Assembly (NCBI RefSeq): GCF_014262665.1
Contig: NZ_CP046883.1
Coordinates: forward strand, 992,001 to 1,056,000
Direction of reading: 5' to 3'
DNA from: Corynebacterium anserum
GTDB taxonomy: Bacteria > Actinomycetota > Actinomycetes > Mycobacteriales > Mycobacteriaceae
Length of the DNA: 64,000 bases
The position numbers and the translations under genes were made by a program. This document shows positions 43,791 through 53,900 of the stretch, in pieces. Every line of letters begins with the position of its first letter. The stretch's first letter is position 1. Below the pieces are notes generated by a model, which saw only the letters and a program-made list of their open reading frames with translations, did not search any database and was not told where the DNA came from.

Positions 43791-45203
43791 GTGTTAACTC
43801 CAGAACAGACCGAACGTTTACGCTCCGATCTTCTAGAGCTGGCCAGGAGTTTTTCCGGCTCAGTGTCTATCGACCATGACGTGATGGAGGCCGCCTCTTC
43901 CGATATGGCTCTCAATGCGGACTACGGCCAAGCATTGGCTTTGGTTCGAGCGAAGTCTGTCGATGACGTCGTCGCCACCATGCGATTTGCCTATGACCAT
44001 GCTCTTCCCGTGGTGCCGCAGGGAGCCATGACCGGTATCAACGGAGGCGCGAACGCGATAGATGGATGTATCCTCCTGTCTGTTCGCGCGATGGATCGCG
44101 TGCTAGATATCGACGCCACTAACCACACCGTCACGGTAGAACCGGGAATTATCAATGCTGATTTGAAAAAGACTCTGGCTGAACAAAATCTGGCCTATCC
44201 ACCCGACCCGGGATCGATGGCTATTAGTTCTATTGGAGGAAATATCGCTACCAACGCCGGAGGACTGTGCTGTGTCAAATATGGCGTGACACGCGACTAT
44301 GTGCGTGAGATCAAGGTGGTACTGCCAGATGGAACACTCACAAGGCTGGGACGCAAAACTGCTAAAGGCGTGGCCGGACTGGATCTCTGCTCATTGTTCG
44401 TAGGCTCTGAGGGCACGCTCGGCGTGATTGTGGAAGCTACCCTTGAAGTCATCGCTCTGCCACCTGAGCCGCTGACTGCAGTGGCTACATTCCCCACAGA
44501 GCACGAAGCGGCAGCAACTGTGAGTGCTTATATGGCAACCGGTTTACGTCCAAGTCTTCTGGAATTTCTCGATGGCATCACTATAAACTTGCTCAATAAC
44601 TTCGGCGACTTCGGCTTGGATGACTCCGTGGGCGCGATGCTGATCATGCAGTCGGATGCACCAACAGCAGCTTCTGACGTTGAGAGATTTACCGAGATCG
44701 CCGAAGAAAACGGTGCCTTGGACGTGGCCTTTTCCGATAACACGGCCGATAATGAAGCGCTGATTGCTACCCGCCGATGCGTGCAACCCGCCAACGAGCT
44801 TTATGCTCGCAGTCATGGAGGTGGGCAGCTCATTGAAGATATTTGCATTCCTCGCTCCGCCATGCCGGAATTCTTTGATGGCTTAGCCGAGATCCGGAAG
44901 GAAACTCACACCACCATTGCGGTCGTTGCTCATGCCGGCGATGGCAACACCCATCCCTCAATTTTTTACGATGCCAAGGATCCACAGTCCCGCGCGCACG
45001 CTGAGGAAGCATTTGAACAGATCTTGGATTTGGGTCTGCGTTTGGGTGGAACTATCACCGGTGAACACGGCATAGGAAGCGTGAAAGCGCGGTGGCTAAC
45101 GAAAGAACTGGACGAAGGTTCACGCAGGCTTCATCGAGAAATTAAGAATGCGGTGGATCCTCTGGGCATTGCTAATCCAGGCAAGATGCTGGGGGCGCTT
45201 TAA
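43791..45203 (+). CDS. FAD-linked oxidase, GlcD/D-lactate dehydrogenase-like
   Basis: The 470-residue protein is a VAO/PCMH flavoenzyme. The FAD-binding domain holds PQGAMTGINGGAN, PPDPGSMAISSIGGNIATNAGG and FVGSEGTLGVIVEATLEV, and the C-terminal oxidase domain holds VAHAGDGNTHPSIFYD and ITGEHGIGSVK, with His residues that place substrate and metal. It oxidises a 2-hydroxy acid such as glycolate or D-lactate; which one is not decided by sequence. It starts with GTG. No GlcE/GlcF partner is adjacent, so it probably acts alone. Confidence 0.88.
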   Translation: MLTPEQTERLRSDLLELARSFSGSVSIDHDVMEAASSDMALNADYGQALALVRAKSVDDVVATMRFAYDHALPVVPQGAMTGINGGANAIDGCILLSVRAMDRVLDIDATNHTVTVEPGIINADLKKTLAEQNLAYPPDPGSMAISSIGGNIATNAGGLCCVKYGVTRDYVREIKVVLPDGTLTRLGRKTAKGVAGLDLCSLFVGSEGTLGVIVEATLEVIALPPEPLTAVATFPTEHEAAATVSAYMATGLRPSLLEFLDGITINLLNNFGDFGLDDSVGAMLIMQSDAPTAASDVERFTEIAEENGALDVAFSDNTADNEALIATRRCVQPANELYARSHGGGQLIEDICIPRSAMPEFFDGLAEIRKETHTTIAVVAHAGDGNTHPSIFYDAKDPQSRAHAEEAFEQILDLGLRLGGTITGEHGIGSVKARWLTKELDEGSRRLHREIKNAVDPLGIANPGKMLGAL

Positions 45204-45274
45204 ACTAGACTCCTAAGAACCTACAACTGGGCTCGCACGCACCCTCAGCTGGGGGTCACTATCCGCTGACAGAC

Positions 45275-45295
45275 GGGGATGCCATCATCCCCTTT
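45275..45295 (+). terminator. Hairpin between the FAD oxidase and the RecB-like gene
   Basis: GGGGATG (45275-45281) pairs with CATCCCC (45286-45292) around a CCAT loop, followed by TTT only. It may be a weak terminator or leader structure in the 143-bp gap. Confidence 0.5.
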
Positions 45296-45346
45296 GAGGG
45301 TCCGCTCCAGAGAATTCGAGAAACAGAAAGGCTGGCAAAACACCCT

Positions 45347-46213
45347 GTGCCACCTACCGAAAAGAAGAAGCTAAAGCTCGCGCTGTCCCCTTCGCGGGCA
45401 GGTGACTACAAACAATGCCCGCTACTGTACCGTTTCCGAGCCATCGACAGGTTACCAGAACCTAAGACAACCGCCCAGGTCAAGGGAACGTTGGTGCACG
45501 CCGTCCTGGAGAACCTGCATAAGCTTCCCCGTGAGGAGCGCACCTACCCGGCTGCTGTGAAGATGCTGAAGCCTGAGTGGGCGAAAATGACAGCTTCTGA
45601 TGAGGAACTACAGCAACTTGTACCGGGCGATGACCTCATGGACTTCTTGGTTGACGCCCGCGGCTTGATCAAGGGCTATTTCATGATGGAAAACCCCGGT
45701 GGATTCGATGCCCATAAGTGCGAAATGTTCGTGGACACCGTATTGCCCAACGGCGTTCCGGTTCGAGGATTTATTGACCGCGTCGATATAGCACCGACTG
45801 GTCAGGTGCGCGTGGTGGATTACAAGACCGGAAAGAAACCCATCCCTCGCTTCTCTGAGCAGGCGCGTTTCCAAATGCTGTTTTATGCGTTGGTATGGTG
45901 GCGAATCTACGATGAGATCCCGGCTCAGCTGCGCTTGATGTATCTCAAGGTTTCAGACGATATGACCCTGTCCCCCGGTCCTACGGAGCTCAATTACTTT
46001 GAACGGGATCTAGGTGAATTGTGGGGGCGCATCACCCACGATGTGATGACCGGAGAATTCACCCCCACGACATCAAAGTTATGTGGCTGGTGTGCCCATC
46101 AAAAACTCTGCCCAGCTTTTGGAGGGACTCCTCCGGAGTACCCTCGGGATGCTATGGAACTTTTGGACACGGGGGCGAAAAATCCTAGTGAGAGGGTGAA
46201 CGGATCCGCGTAG
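45347..46213 (+). CDS. RecB-family PD-(D/E)XK exonuclease with Fe-S-type cysteine cluster
   Basis: The 288-residue protein starts LSPSRAGDYKQCPLLYRFRAIDRLPEP, carries HAVLENLH, RGFIDRVDIA and VVDYKTGKKP (the D and D-x-K of the nuclease core) and ends with CGWCAHQKLCPAF. The first Cys plus the C-x2-C-x5-C group match the 4Fe-4S staple of AddB, Cas4 and similar nucleases. No helicase or CRISPR gene adjoins, so it is probably a stand-alone DNA repair nuclease, as in other corynebacteria. The start is GTG at 45347. Confidence 0.87.
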   Translation: MPPTEKKKLKLALSPSRAGDYKQCPLLYRFRAIDRLPEPKTTAQVKGTLVHAVLENLHKLPREERTYPAAVKMLKPEWAKMTASDEELQQLVPGDDLMDFLVDARGLIKGYFMMENPGGFDAHKCEMFVDTVLPNGVPVRGFIDRVDIAPTGQVRVVDYKTGKKPIPRFSEQARFQMLFYALVWWRIYDEIPAQLRLMYLKVSDDMTLSPGPTELNYFERDLGELWGRITHDVMTGEFTPTTSKLCGWCAHQKLCPAFGGTPPEYPRDAMELLDTGAKNPSERVNGSA

Positions 46214-46244
46214 CGAGCGTGAGTAGATCCGAATAACGAGTTCA

Positions 46245-46294
46245 AAAGGGATTCTCACCATCTCTACTGAAAGGGATTCTCACCATCTCTACTG
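46245..46294 (+). repeat. Two perfect tandem copies of a 25-bp unit
   Basis: 46245-46269 and 46270-46294 are identical, head to tail (unit begins AAAGGGATTC and ends TACTG). They lie between the convergent RecB-like gene and aspA and have no coding potential that I can see. Confidence 0.9.
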
Positions 46295-46323
46295 ATGAGT
46301 GGCGGGAACTCCGTAGCGTTGGG

Positions 46324-46367
46324 GGCTGGTCTACTCATAAGTCGCTGGCGGCTGGACTACTCATGAG
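46324..46367 (+). repeat. Pair of 18-bp imperfect direct repeats next to aspA stop
   Basis: GGCTGGTCTACTCATAAG (46324-46341) and GGCTGGACTACTCATGAG (46350-46367) differ at two bases, and a third partial copy GGACTACTTATAA overlaps the aspA stop. Confidence 0.75.
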
Positions 46368-46369
46368 GA

Positions 46370-47902
46370 CTACTTATAAAGGGTGCCCTGGAATGAAGGA
46401 TTAAGCAGATTGTCTGCGGATAGAACCTTGTCTACCGTCTCTTCGTCCAAAAGCCCCTTTTCCACGACCAACTCGCGGACGGACTTGCCAGTGGCTGCTG
46501 CTTCCTTGCCGATGAGATCACCGTTGTGGTGGCCGATCAGCGGGTTGAGGTAGGTCACGATGCCAATGGAGTGATCTACATAGGAACGGCATACATCAGG
46601 ATTAGCAGTGATATCGACGACGCAGAGAGTCCGCAGCGTCTGGCAAGCTCGTGCGAGGTAGCGCACCGATTCGAAAACGCACTGTGCGATGACCGGCTCC
46701 ATCACATTTAATTGGAGTTGTCCGGCTTCCGCCGCCATGGCAACTGTGACGTCGTTGCCGAAGACTTTAAAGCAGATTTGGTTGACGACCTCGGGGATTA
46801 CCGGGTTGACTTTCGCCGGCATGATCGACGAGCCGGCCTGGCGTGGTGGCAGGTTAATTTCATTGAGGCCTGCCCGCGGACCCGAGGACAGCAGACGCAG
46901 ATCATTGCAGATTTTCGACAACTTCATAGCTACGCGTTTTACGGCGCCATGGGCATTGACATAGGCTCCACAGTCGCTGGTAGCTTCGATGAGGTCTCCG
47001 GAGCTAGTGATCTCTAGCCCGGAAACTTCACAGAGAGCGTGAATGACCGCGTCGTGATATCCCGGCGGAGTATTGACACCAGTACCGATCGCGGTGCCGC
47101 CCATATTTACCTCACGCAAGTGCTCCTGGGCACGTTCCAGCTGCAGGCGCTCTTCGGAAAGGTTGTGTGCGAAAGCCGTAAATTCTTGTCCCAACGACAT
47201 GGGAACTGCGTCTTGCAACTGAGTACGTCCCATGGTGAGAACTGTTGAGAATTCTTCACCCTTGGCCTGGAATGCGCGTTCCAGGGCTCCGAGGTGCTTG
47301 ATCAGTTCATCGATAGCGAAATGTAGGCCGAGACGGAATCCCGTGGGATAAGCGTCGTTGGTGGACTGTGACATATTCACGTCATCATTTGGGTTAATAA
47401 CGGAGTATTCGCCTTTATCATGGCCTAGAAATTCAAGAGCAAGGTTAGCGATAACCTCATTTGTATTCATGTTGGTGGAGGTTCCAGCACCGCCCTGGAA
47501 AACATCCAGTGGGAATTGATCCATAGCTCGATGTTCGTTGAGCATCTGGTCACAGGCCCACATGATCGCTTCAGCTTTATGCTGCGGCAGGGCACCGACT
47601 TCATAATTCGCCAAAGCAGCGGCTTTCTTGACCATCACCATCCCGCGGATAAATTCCGGGATCATGTTGATTGTGGTGCGCGAAATTTGGAAATTATCTA
47701 CGGCGCGCAGTGTGTGCACCCCGTAATAGGCGGATTCGGGGACTTCTAGTACGCCTAGGAGATCCTCCTCGTGGCGGAAGGCCTGTGACTCGCGGGCGCG
47801 AATGGAGTGCTTTTCTGCTGAGGTGATGATGTCCGTTGATGTTTGGACATAGCCGGTCTTCGCAGCGTCAGAAGAGGGTGAGGGTTTTGGAGTGCCGACC
47901 AT
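46370..47902 (-). CDS. aspA: Aspartate ammonia-lyase (aspartase)
   Basis: The ATG at 47902 has AAGGA nine bases upstream and gives 510 residues; an extended frame to 47977 adds a non-family leader. A 35-residue polar N-terminus precedes [23 protein letters not shown]. The protein holds [45 protein letters not shown] and the signature [11 protein letters not shown] of the aspartase/fumarase family. The wording favours aspartase over fumarase C. It deaminates aspartate to fumarate. In C. glutamicum aspA also lies before hisG. Confidence 0.93.
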   Translation of the reverse strand: MVGTPKPSPSSDAAKTGYVQTSTDIITSAEKHSIRARESQAFRHEEDLLGVLEVPESAYYGVHTLRAVDNFQISRTTINMIPEFIRGMVMVKKAAALANYEVGALPQHKAEAIMWACDQMLNEHRAMDQFPLDVFQGGAGTSTNMNTNEVIANLALEFLGHDKGEYSVINPNDDVNMSQSTNDAYPTGFRLGLHFAIDELIKHLGALERAFQAKGEEFSTVLTMGRTQLQDAVPMSLGQEFTAFAHNLSEERLQLERAQEHLREVNMGGTAIGTGVNTPPGYHDAVIHALCEVSGLEITSSGDLIEATSDCGAYVNAHGAVKRVAMKLSKICNDLRLLSSGPRAGLNEINLPPRQAGSSIMPAKVNPVIPEVVNQICFKVFGNDVTVAMAAEAGQLQLNVMEPVIAQCVFESVRYLARACQTLRTLCVVDITANPDVCRSYVDHSIGIVTYLNPLIGHHNGDLIGKEAAATGKSVRELVVEKGLLDEETVDKVLSADNLLNPSFQGTLYK

Positions 47903-48094
47903 TTGTGGTGGTCCTTCCTTCGTTGTGGTGGGTGAATGTTTTTCACCCTGCCCCACACTGTGGCGCAGGTTACACACACCATAACTGAGGAGGTCTATTC
48001 AAGTAGTCCGGCAGACCCGAAAAGGGGGCACGATGCAGAGATAACCTAGCGGCGGACACTGACGGTTACGCTGCAGCGCGTGTCGTCCGGCGAA

Positions 48095-48940
48095 TTAGAT
48101 GCGGGCGATGCGGATATCAGTGGCGAGGATCGCTTCTGCTCCGCGTGCTGATAGCTTATCCATGAGGTCATTGGCCTGATTGCGTGGCACCATCGCGCGT
48201 ACAGCAACCCAGTTGTCATTGGCAAGCGGCGAGACCGTTGGAGCCGATAGTCCCGGGGTGATGTCCGCACACTCATCCAAGTTCGCTCGAGCTACGTTGT
48301 AATCCAGCATCACGTAGTTGCGAGCATGAAGGATGCCCTCGATACGTTTGATGAGCACTTGCTGCTCAGGGGTGACTTCCTCACCGACACGACCTACGAT
48401 CACAGCTTCTGACGTGATTAGTGGTTCCCCGAATGGCTCGAGCCCCTGTTTACGCAGGGTACGCCCTGTGGAAACGACATCGGCGATGGCATCAGCGACG
48501 CCGAGGCGAATGGAAATTTCTACAGCTCCGTCTAAGCGAATGACCTCAGCATTGAGACCGCGTTTCTTGAGATCCTTACGTACGAGATTCGGGTAGCTAG
48601 TGGCAATACGCTTCCCATCGAGCTTTTCGGTGCTCCACTCCTCACTGTGCGGTGCAGCATAGCGGAATGTGGAGGCGCCGAAACCCAGCCCCAGAAGTTC
48701 CTTGACCTCTTCGCGCGTGTCCGCAGCCAAGTCCCGGCCGGTGATTCCTAGATCCAGATGACCCGAGGCGATGTAGATGGCGATGTCTTTGGGGCGGAGA
48801 AAATAGAACTCCACACCGTTGGCTTTATCTTCGATGGTCAGGGACTTTGAGTCGCCGCGAGTTGCATAACCGGCCTCCTTAAGGATTTCGGTAGCAGTTT
48901 CGGACAACGAGCCCTTGTTAGGGACAGCAACGCGCAACAT
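48095..48940 (-). CDS. hisG: ATP phosphoribosyltransferase HisG, long form
   Basis: The 281-residue protein is the long HisG, with two catalytic lobes ([57 protein letters not shown], the PRPP loop region) and a C-terminal regulatory domain that binds histidine. It makes phosphoribosyl-ATP, the first step of histidine synthesis. It lies 69 bp downstream of the HisE-containing gene in the same operon. Confidence 0.96.
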   Translation of the reverse strand: MLRVAVPNKGSLSETATEILKEAGYATRGDSKSLTIEDKANGVEFYFLRPKDIAIYIASGHLDLGITGRDLAADTREEVKELLGLGFGASTFRYAAPHSEEWSTEKLDGKRIATSYPNLVRKDLKKRGLNAEVIRLDGAVEISIRLGVADAIADVVSTGRTLRKQGLEPFGEPLITSEAVIVGRVGEEVTPEQQVLIKRIEGILHARNYVMLDYNVARANLDECADITPGLSAPTVSPLANDNWVAVRAMVPRNQANDLMDKLSARGAEAILATDIRIARI

Positions 48941-49009
48941 GGTAAAAGGTCCTTTATTGGATGAGGAAAAGGCGGATGGATGGAAACAACGAGGTCAACA
49001 GAACAAACC

Positions 49010-50029
49010 TCAGAGATGTCGGTAGATATCCTCTGGGGTAAGACCACGGCCGACCATCACTACCTGCAGCCAGTAGATGAGCTGGGAGATCTCTTCGGCT
49101 AGCTCGTCATCGGATTGGTATTCAGCAGCTAACCACACTTCGCCGGCTTCTTCGACAATCTTTTTCCCTTGAAAATGCACGCCGTTGTCAAGAGCGCGGA
49201 CAGTTCCGGAACCCTCGGGGCGGTCGGCTGCCTTCTTTTGCAATTCGGCGAATAGGGAGTCGAAATTCTTGGATTCACTCACGCCGTCTATAGTGCCACG
49301 TCCGGTGGGTGTTTTCCCACTCTGCCCCAGCTGTTCGTATATGAGTTCCAGGTCTGCCACGGTGAAGTTTGTGAGGTCAGTGTGTTGGGGATACAGATCG
49401 CTTAGCGTGGTGACGCTTTCAGGAACTACTGTGTTCTCCTCCACAGGGACGCCAAGGACTCGGCATCCAGCGGCGTGTGCCGCACGCATGCCGTTACCTG
49501 AATCTTCAATCACGAGGCACTCATCGGGAGAAAAACCCAAGCGACGAGATGCCTCCAGGTAGATCTCCGGAGACGGTTTTCCCGCGCATACTTCGTCGCC
49601 GCAGAGTGTAAAAGCGAAAGCGTTTTTCCCTATCACCTTCTCCATGGACGTCAAAGCCACGTCAGTTAGATACCTCGTCGTATTAGTAACCAGTGCCATC
49701 GGAATTCCGGCTGCCTGGGCTTCCGCCAACAATTGTGGTACTTGGGGGCGAAAGCTGATGCCTGCGCTGAGAAGTTCACACATGGTCTCTCTCATCCAGA
49801 GTGTCCACGTGGCAATCATGGCGTCGTCAATAGGCAATCCGGCGAAACGGGCGCAGATACGAATAGTTCCGGGCATCGTGCCACCGATAGTTTCAGCTCT
49901 CACCTCTGGGGTGAGCTCTCGCCCCATGGCTCGAGCCATGCCGTACGTTGCTTGTCCCCAGAGATGCTCGGTATTGACGAGCGTACCGTCCATGTCCCAA
50001 AGAATTGCTTTCATGATGGGGTTAACCAT
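49010..50029 (-). CDS. hisE: HAD-family phosphatase fused to phosphoribosyl-ATP diphosphatase (HisE)
   Basis: One uninterrupted frame of 339 residues holds two proteins usually encoded separately. Residues 1-230 are a HAD hydrolase of the beta-phosphoglucomutase type (DMDGTLV with Asp12 and Asp14, [26 protein letters not shown]). After a short linker, residues 250-339 are complete HisE ([48 protein letters not shown]). HisE removes pyrophosphate from phosphoribosyl-ATP after HisG. A GTG at the HisE boundary (about 49280) could start HisE alone but has no clear ribosome site. The phosphatase substrate is unknown. Confidence 0.88.
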   Translation of the reverse strand: MVNPIMKAILWDMDGTLVNTEHLWGQATYGMARAMGRELTPEVRAETIGGTMPGTIRICARFAGLPIDDAMIATWTLWMRETMCELLSAGISFRPQVPQLLAEAQAAGIPMALVTNTTRYLTDVALTSMEKVIGKNAFAFTLCGDEVCAGKPSPEIYLEASRRLGFSPDECLVIEDSGNGMRAAHAAGCRVLGVPVEENTVVPESVTTLSDLYPQHTDLTNFTVADLELIYEQLGQSGKTPTGRGTIDGVSESKNFDSLFAELQKKAADRPEGSGTVRALDNGVHFQGKKIVEEAGEVWLAAEYQSDDELAEEISQLIYWLQVVMVGRGLTPEDIYRHL

Positions 50030-50091
50030 AAGCCAGGAACGGCTCCTTTGCAGGACATAAATCGCTACAGTAAATCAACAAAGGAGGAACT

Positions 50092-50976
50092 ATGACATAC
50101 AACACAATTGCCAATGGAAGTGACTACAACAGCTACTTCACACTCGATCACACAGAAAGCGAAACGCACGGGGACGAAGAACGCACCGTGTACCACTTCA
50201 CTGCCACTCCTCTGACAGCAAGTCCTTGGGGCGAAGGGTTCCAGCATGGCTCTCCGCCGGCGGCGTTAATCTCAAATCTTCTGGAAACAGGGGCACGTGA
50301 GGCAGGGCTAGACATGCAGGCCGGCCGATATTCCCGTATGTCCGTAGACCTTCTTGGGGCGGTTCCTTTGGGAAAACTCACGGGATATACCACGGTCATC
50401 CGTCCTGGAAAGCGTATTTGTTTGCTTGAGGCAGTGGTCAGTGACGCCCATGGACGCGAGTTCATTCGTGGTCGAGGGTGGTGGATTAAAGGATCGGATA
50501 CAACCAGTATCGAGCGTGTGGTTGCGGATAATATTCCAGGTCCAGAAACCGGTACCCCGGCAACAGATTGGCTTGACCACTGGTCTAGCGGCTATATCGA
50601 TTCCATTGAGGTGATCCGTGTCCCACTGCCTCCCCGTCACAACGATAATGCGGAAGCTAATCCTTGCTGTTACTGGACGCGCACCTCACTCCCCGCAGTG
50701 GATGGCCAGGAAGAATCGGCATGGACGCGCCTAATGAAGACGGCAGACATAGCCAATGGTCTGAACATGCACCTATTGGACATTCGAGAATGGTCCTACA
50801 TGAATGTTGACATGTCGGTCTACCTACATCGAATGCCAGTGGGCGAATGGACCGGGATCGTTGCCGAACACAACTACGGCCCAGACGGCATCGGTACCAC
50901 CGTGGCAAGGATATATGACACGACTGGCCCGATCGGCACAATAAATCAAGCCATTATGCTGTCGGCAGTGAACTGA
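50092..50976 (+). CDS. Acyl-CoA thioesterase-like double hot-dog protein
   Basis: The 294-residue protein starts after a near-perfect AAAGGAGG site. The order of segments (ASPWGEGFQHGSPPAALISNLLE; MSVDLLGAVPLGKLTGYTTVIRPGKRICLLEAVVSDAHGREFIRGRGWW; WTRLMKTADIANGLN; VDMSVYLHRMPVGEWTGI) is that of the TesB-related 4HBT_3 family with two hot-dog units. It should hydrolyse medium- or long-chain acyl-CoA; specificity is not readable. It is convergent with metH and divergent from the HAD-HisE gene. Confidence 0.85.
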   Translation: MTYNTIANGSDYNSYFTLDHTESETHGDEERTVYHFTATPLTASPWGEGFQHGSPPAALISNLLETGAREAGLDMQAGRYSRMSVDLLGAVPLGKLTGYTTVIRPGKRICLLEAVVSDAHGREFIRGRGWWIKGSDTTSIERVVADNIPGPETGTPATDWLDHWSSGYIDSIEVIRVPLPPRHNDNAEANPCCYWTRTSLPAVDGQEESAWTRLMKTADIANGLNMHLLDIREWSYMNVDMSVYLHRMPVGEWTGIVAEHNYGPDGIGTTVARIYDTTGPIGTINQAIMLSAVN

Positions 50977-50987
50977 ACACCAGTGAA

Positions 50988-53900
50988 CTAGACATTGAAG
51001 TATTTTGCTTCAGGATGGTAGAGGACGAAGGCATCTGTCGATTGCTCTGGATGCAGTTGCAGCTCTTCAGAAAGCTCTACCCCGATGCGCTCCGGTTTCA
51101 GCAGCTTCACGAGTTTGATGCGATCTTCCATATCTGGGCAGGATCCATAGCCGAAGGAGAAACGAGCTCCCCGATATTTGAGATCGAAGAATTCCTCAGT
51201 GTCGTCGGAATCTTCGGCGCTCACCCTTTGTTGTTTTTCTTCGCCTTCGTCCAGAATCAGCTCATCGCGAATACGTGCATGCCAGTATTCGGCCAAAGCC
51301 TCAGTCAATTGCACTCCTACTCCGTGAACCTCCAGATATTCACGATAAGAGTCGTGGGCGAAGAGCTCATTAGCATATTCTGCGATAGGGTCGCCCATGG
51401 TCACTAGTTGGAAAGGCAGTACATCGACACGTCCCTTGCGTATTGCTCGATGGCGGGAGCAGATGAAATCAGCGATGTTGAGAAAACGCCCACGTTGTTG
51501 GCGCGGGAAGGTAAAGCTGGTCACAGGTTCCGCGCGAGGATCTGGTTGCTGTCCTTCTGGTGGCATAGGCAAGATGTGTACCGTATCGCCCTCTGATACT
51601 GCTGGAAAGTAGCCATACACTACGGCTGCGTGGTCAAGTACTCCCTTTTGTTTCAGACTGTCCAACAGGGCGCGTAGTCGTGGCCGGCCTTCAGCTTCTA
51701 CAAGTTCTTCATAAGATGGGCCATCTCCGCCGCGGGTTGATTGCAACCCCCATTGCCCTCGGAAGAGAGCGCGTTCATCCAACATTGGTAGATAATCATT
51801 GAGGCTGATCCCTTTGACGATGCGCGTTCCCCAGAATGGAGGTGTAGCCAACGGTACATCGATTGCTACATCGGAACGTTGAGGGATTTCCACTGGTTGA
51901 GCTTCGGCCTTACGTTTCTCAGCGATGGCTTTGGACCGTTCCCGGCGGGCACGGCGTTTCTGTCGCTTTTCGATAGCTGCTGCAGACTCCTCGGTGTGCT
52001 CACCACGCAAGCCGGCCATAATGCCGTCCAACACCGTGAGTGCTTCGAAGGCGTCTTTAGAGTAGTACACGTCACCGTCGTAGACTTCAGTGAGATCATC
52101 CTCGACATATGGCCTGGTCAGCGCGGCTCCCCCGAGCATTACTGGAATGTGGGATTTGCCCAGACGATTCATCTCCTCCAGATTCTCTTTCATGATGACC
52201 GTAGACTTCACTAATAGTCCGGACATGCCGATTACGTCAGCATTATGCTCCTCGGCGGCTTGGAGAATGTTGCTGATGGGTTGTTTGATACCGATGTTTA
52301 CCACGTCGTATCCATTGTTGGACAGGATAATGTCCACCAGGTTCTTGCCGATATCGTGAACATCGCCTTTTACGGTGGCGATAACCATTGTGCCCTTCGA
52401 GGCTGAGGATCCGCCTGCTTGAGATTCCATGTGTGGTTCGAGGTGGGCTACGGCAGCCTTCATTGTTTCAGCGGACTGCAGGACGAAGGGTAGCTGCATT
52501 TGTCCGGAGCCGAAAAGATCACCGACTGTCTTCATACCCGCGAGGAGATCTTCATTAATGATCGCCACCGGATCCTTCTGGGTCATAGCCTCATCGAGGT
52601 CGTCCGTGAGGCCAGCACGCTCACCGTCGATGATGCGCTGTGCGAGTCGTTCGAACAGTGGCATAGCAGCCAGCTTCTCTGCTCGTTCGTCTTTTGCCGA
52701 CGCAGCGGATACGCCTTCGAAAAGTTGCATAAATTTCTGCAGTGGGTCATAGTCTTCGGTTCGACGATCGTAGACCATGTCGAGAGCGGTATTGCGCTGT
52801 TCTTCTTCGATGCGGTTCATCGGCAGGATCTTGGAACTGTGGGCGATAGCGGTGTCCAGCCCTGCTTCAATACATTCGTTTAAGAAGACGGAGTTCAGTA
52901 CTTGACGTGCTGCTGGGTTGAGTCCGAAGGAGATGTTGGACAGTCCCAGTGTGGTGTGCACTTCGGGATGGCGTTTCTTTAGTTCGCGGATGGCATTGAT
53001 GGTTTCGATACCATCGCGGCGTGTTTCTTCCTGGCCTGTAGAGATAGGGAAAGTGAGACAGTCGACAATGATGTCTTCCTCAGGAAGCCCCCATGATTCG
53101 GTGATGTCTTTGATAAGGCGTTCAGCAATCTCTACCTTTTTCTCAGCGGTACGGGCTTGGCCTTCCTCATCAATAGTCAGAGCCACAACAGTAGCCCCGT
53201 GCTGTTTAACTAGCGCCATGGTTCGCTGATAGCGAGAGCTGGGGCCATCGCCGTCTTCGAAATTCACTGAGTTGACGGCACAACGCCCACCGAGGTGCTC
53301 CAGCCCTGTGCGTATGACCTCCGGTTCTGTGGAGTCAATCATCACTGGCAGGGTGGAATTAGTAGCGAGCAGGGAGGCTAATTTAGCCATATCCTCTGTG
53401 CCGTCGCGCCCGACATAATCAATACAGAGATCGACCATATGAGCGCCATCGCGTACCTGTTCCTTGGCAATGTCTAGGCACTTTTCTACATCTCCCGAAA
53501 GCATGGCTTCGCGGAAGGCCTTGGAACCATTGGCATTGGTACGCTCACCGATCATTGTGATGCCCGTATCTTGGGTGAGCGGCATGGATTGATATAGAGA
53601 GGACACGTCATTGTTATGCTTTGGCGTGCGCTTACCTTGAACTGCGGCGTCGTTGCTTGGGCTACCTAGTACCGCATCACGTACAGCGGAAATGTGTTCC
53701 GGAGTGGTGCCACAGCAACCACCCACCATGGATAATCCATAGTCTTGTACGAAATTGCGTAAGGCGGTGGCGAGCTCCTCAGCAGTGAGCGGATAGACGG
53801 CGCCATTGGCTCCTAATACGGGCAGACCCGCGTTGGGCATGACGGAAACGGGCAGAGTGGTATTTTGCGAGAGAAAGCGCAGATGTTCATTCATCTCATC

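Noticed and set aside
45347..46213. CRISPR-associated cas4
   Set aside because: The Cys cluster and nuclease motifs fit, but there are no other cas genes or repeat-spacer arrays in the window.
46245..46294. CRISPR array
   Set aside because: The two 25-bp copies are directly adjacent with no spacer.
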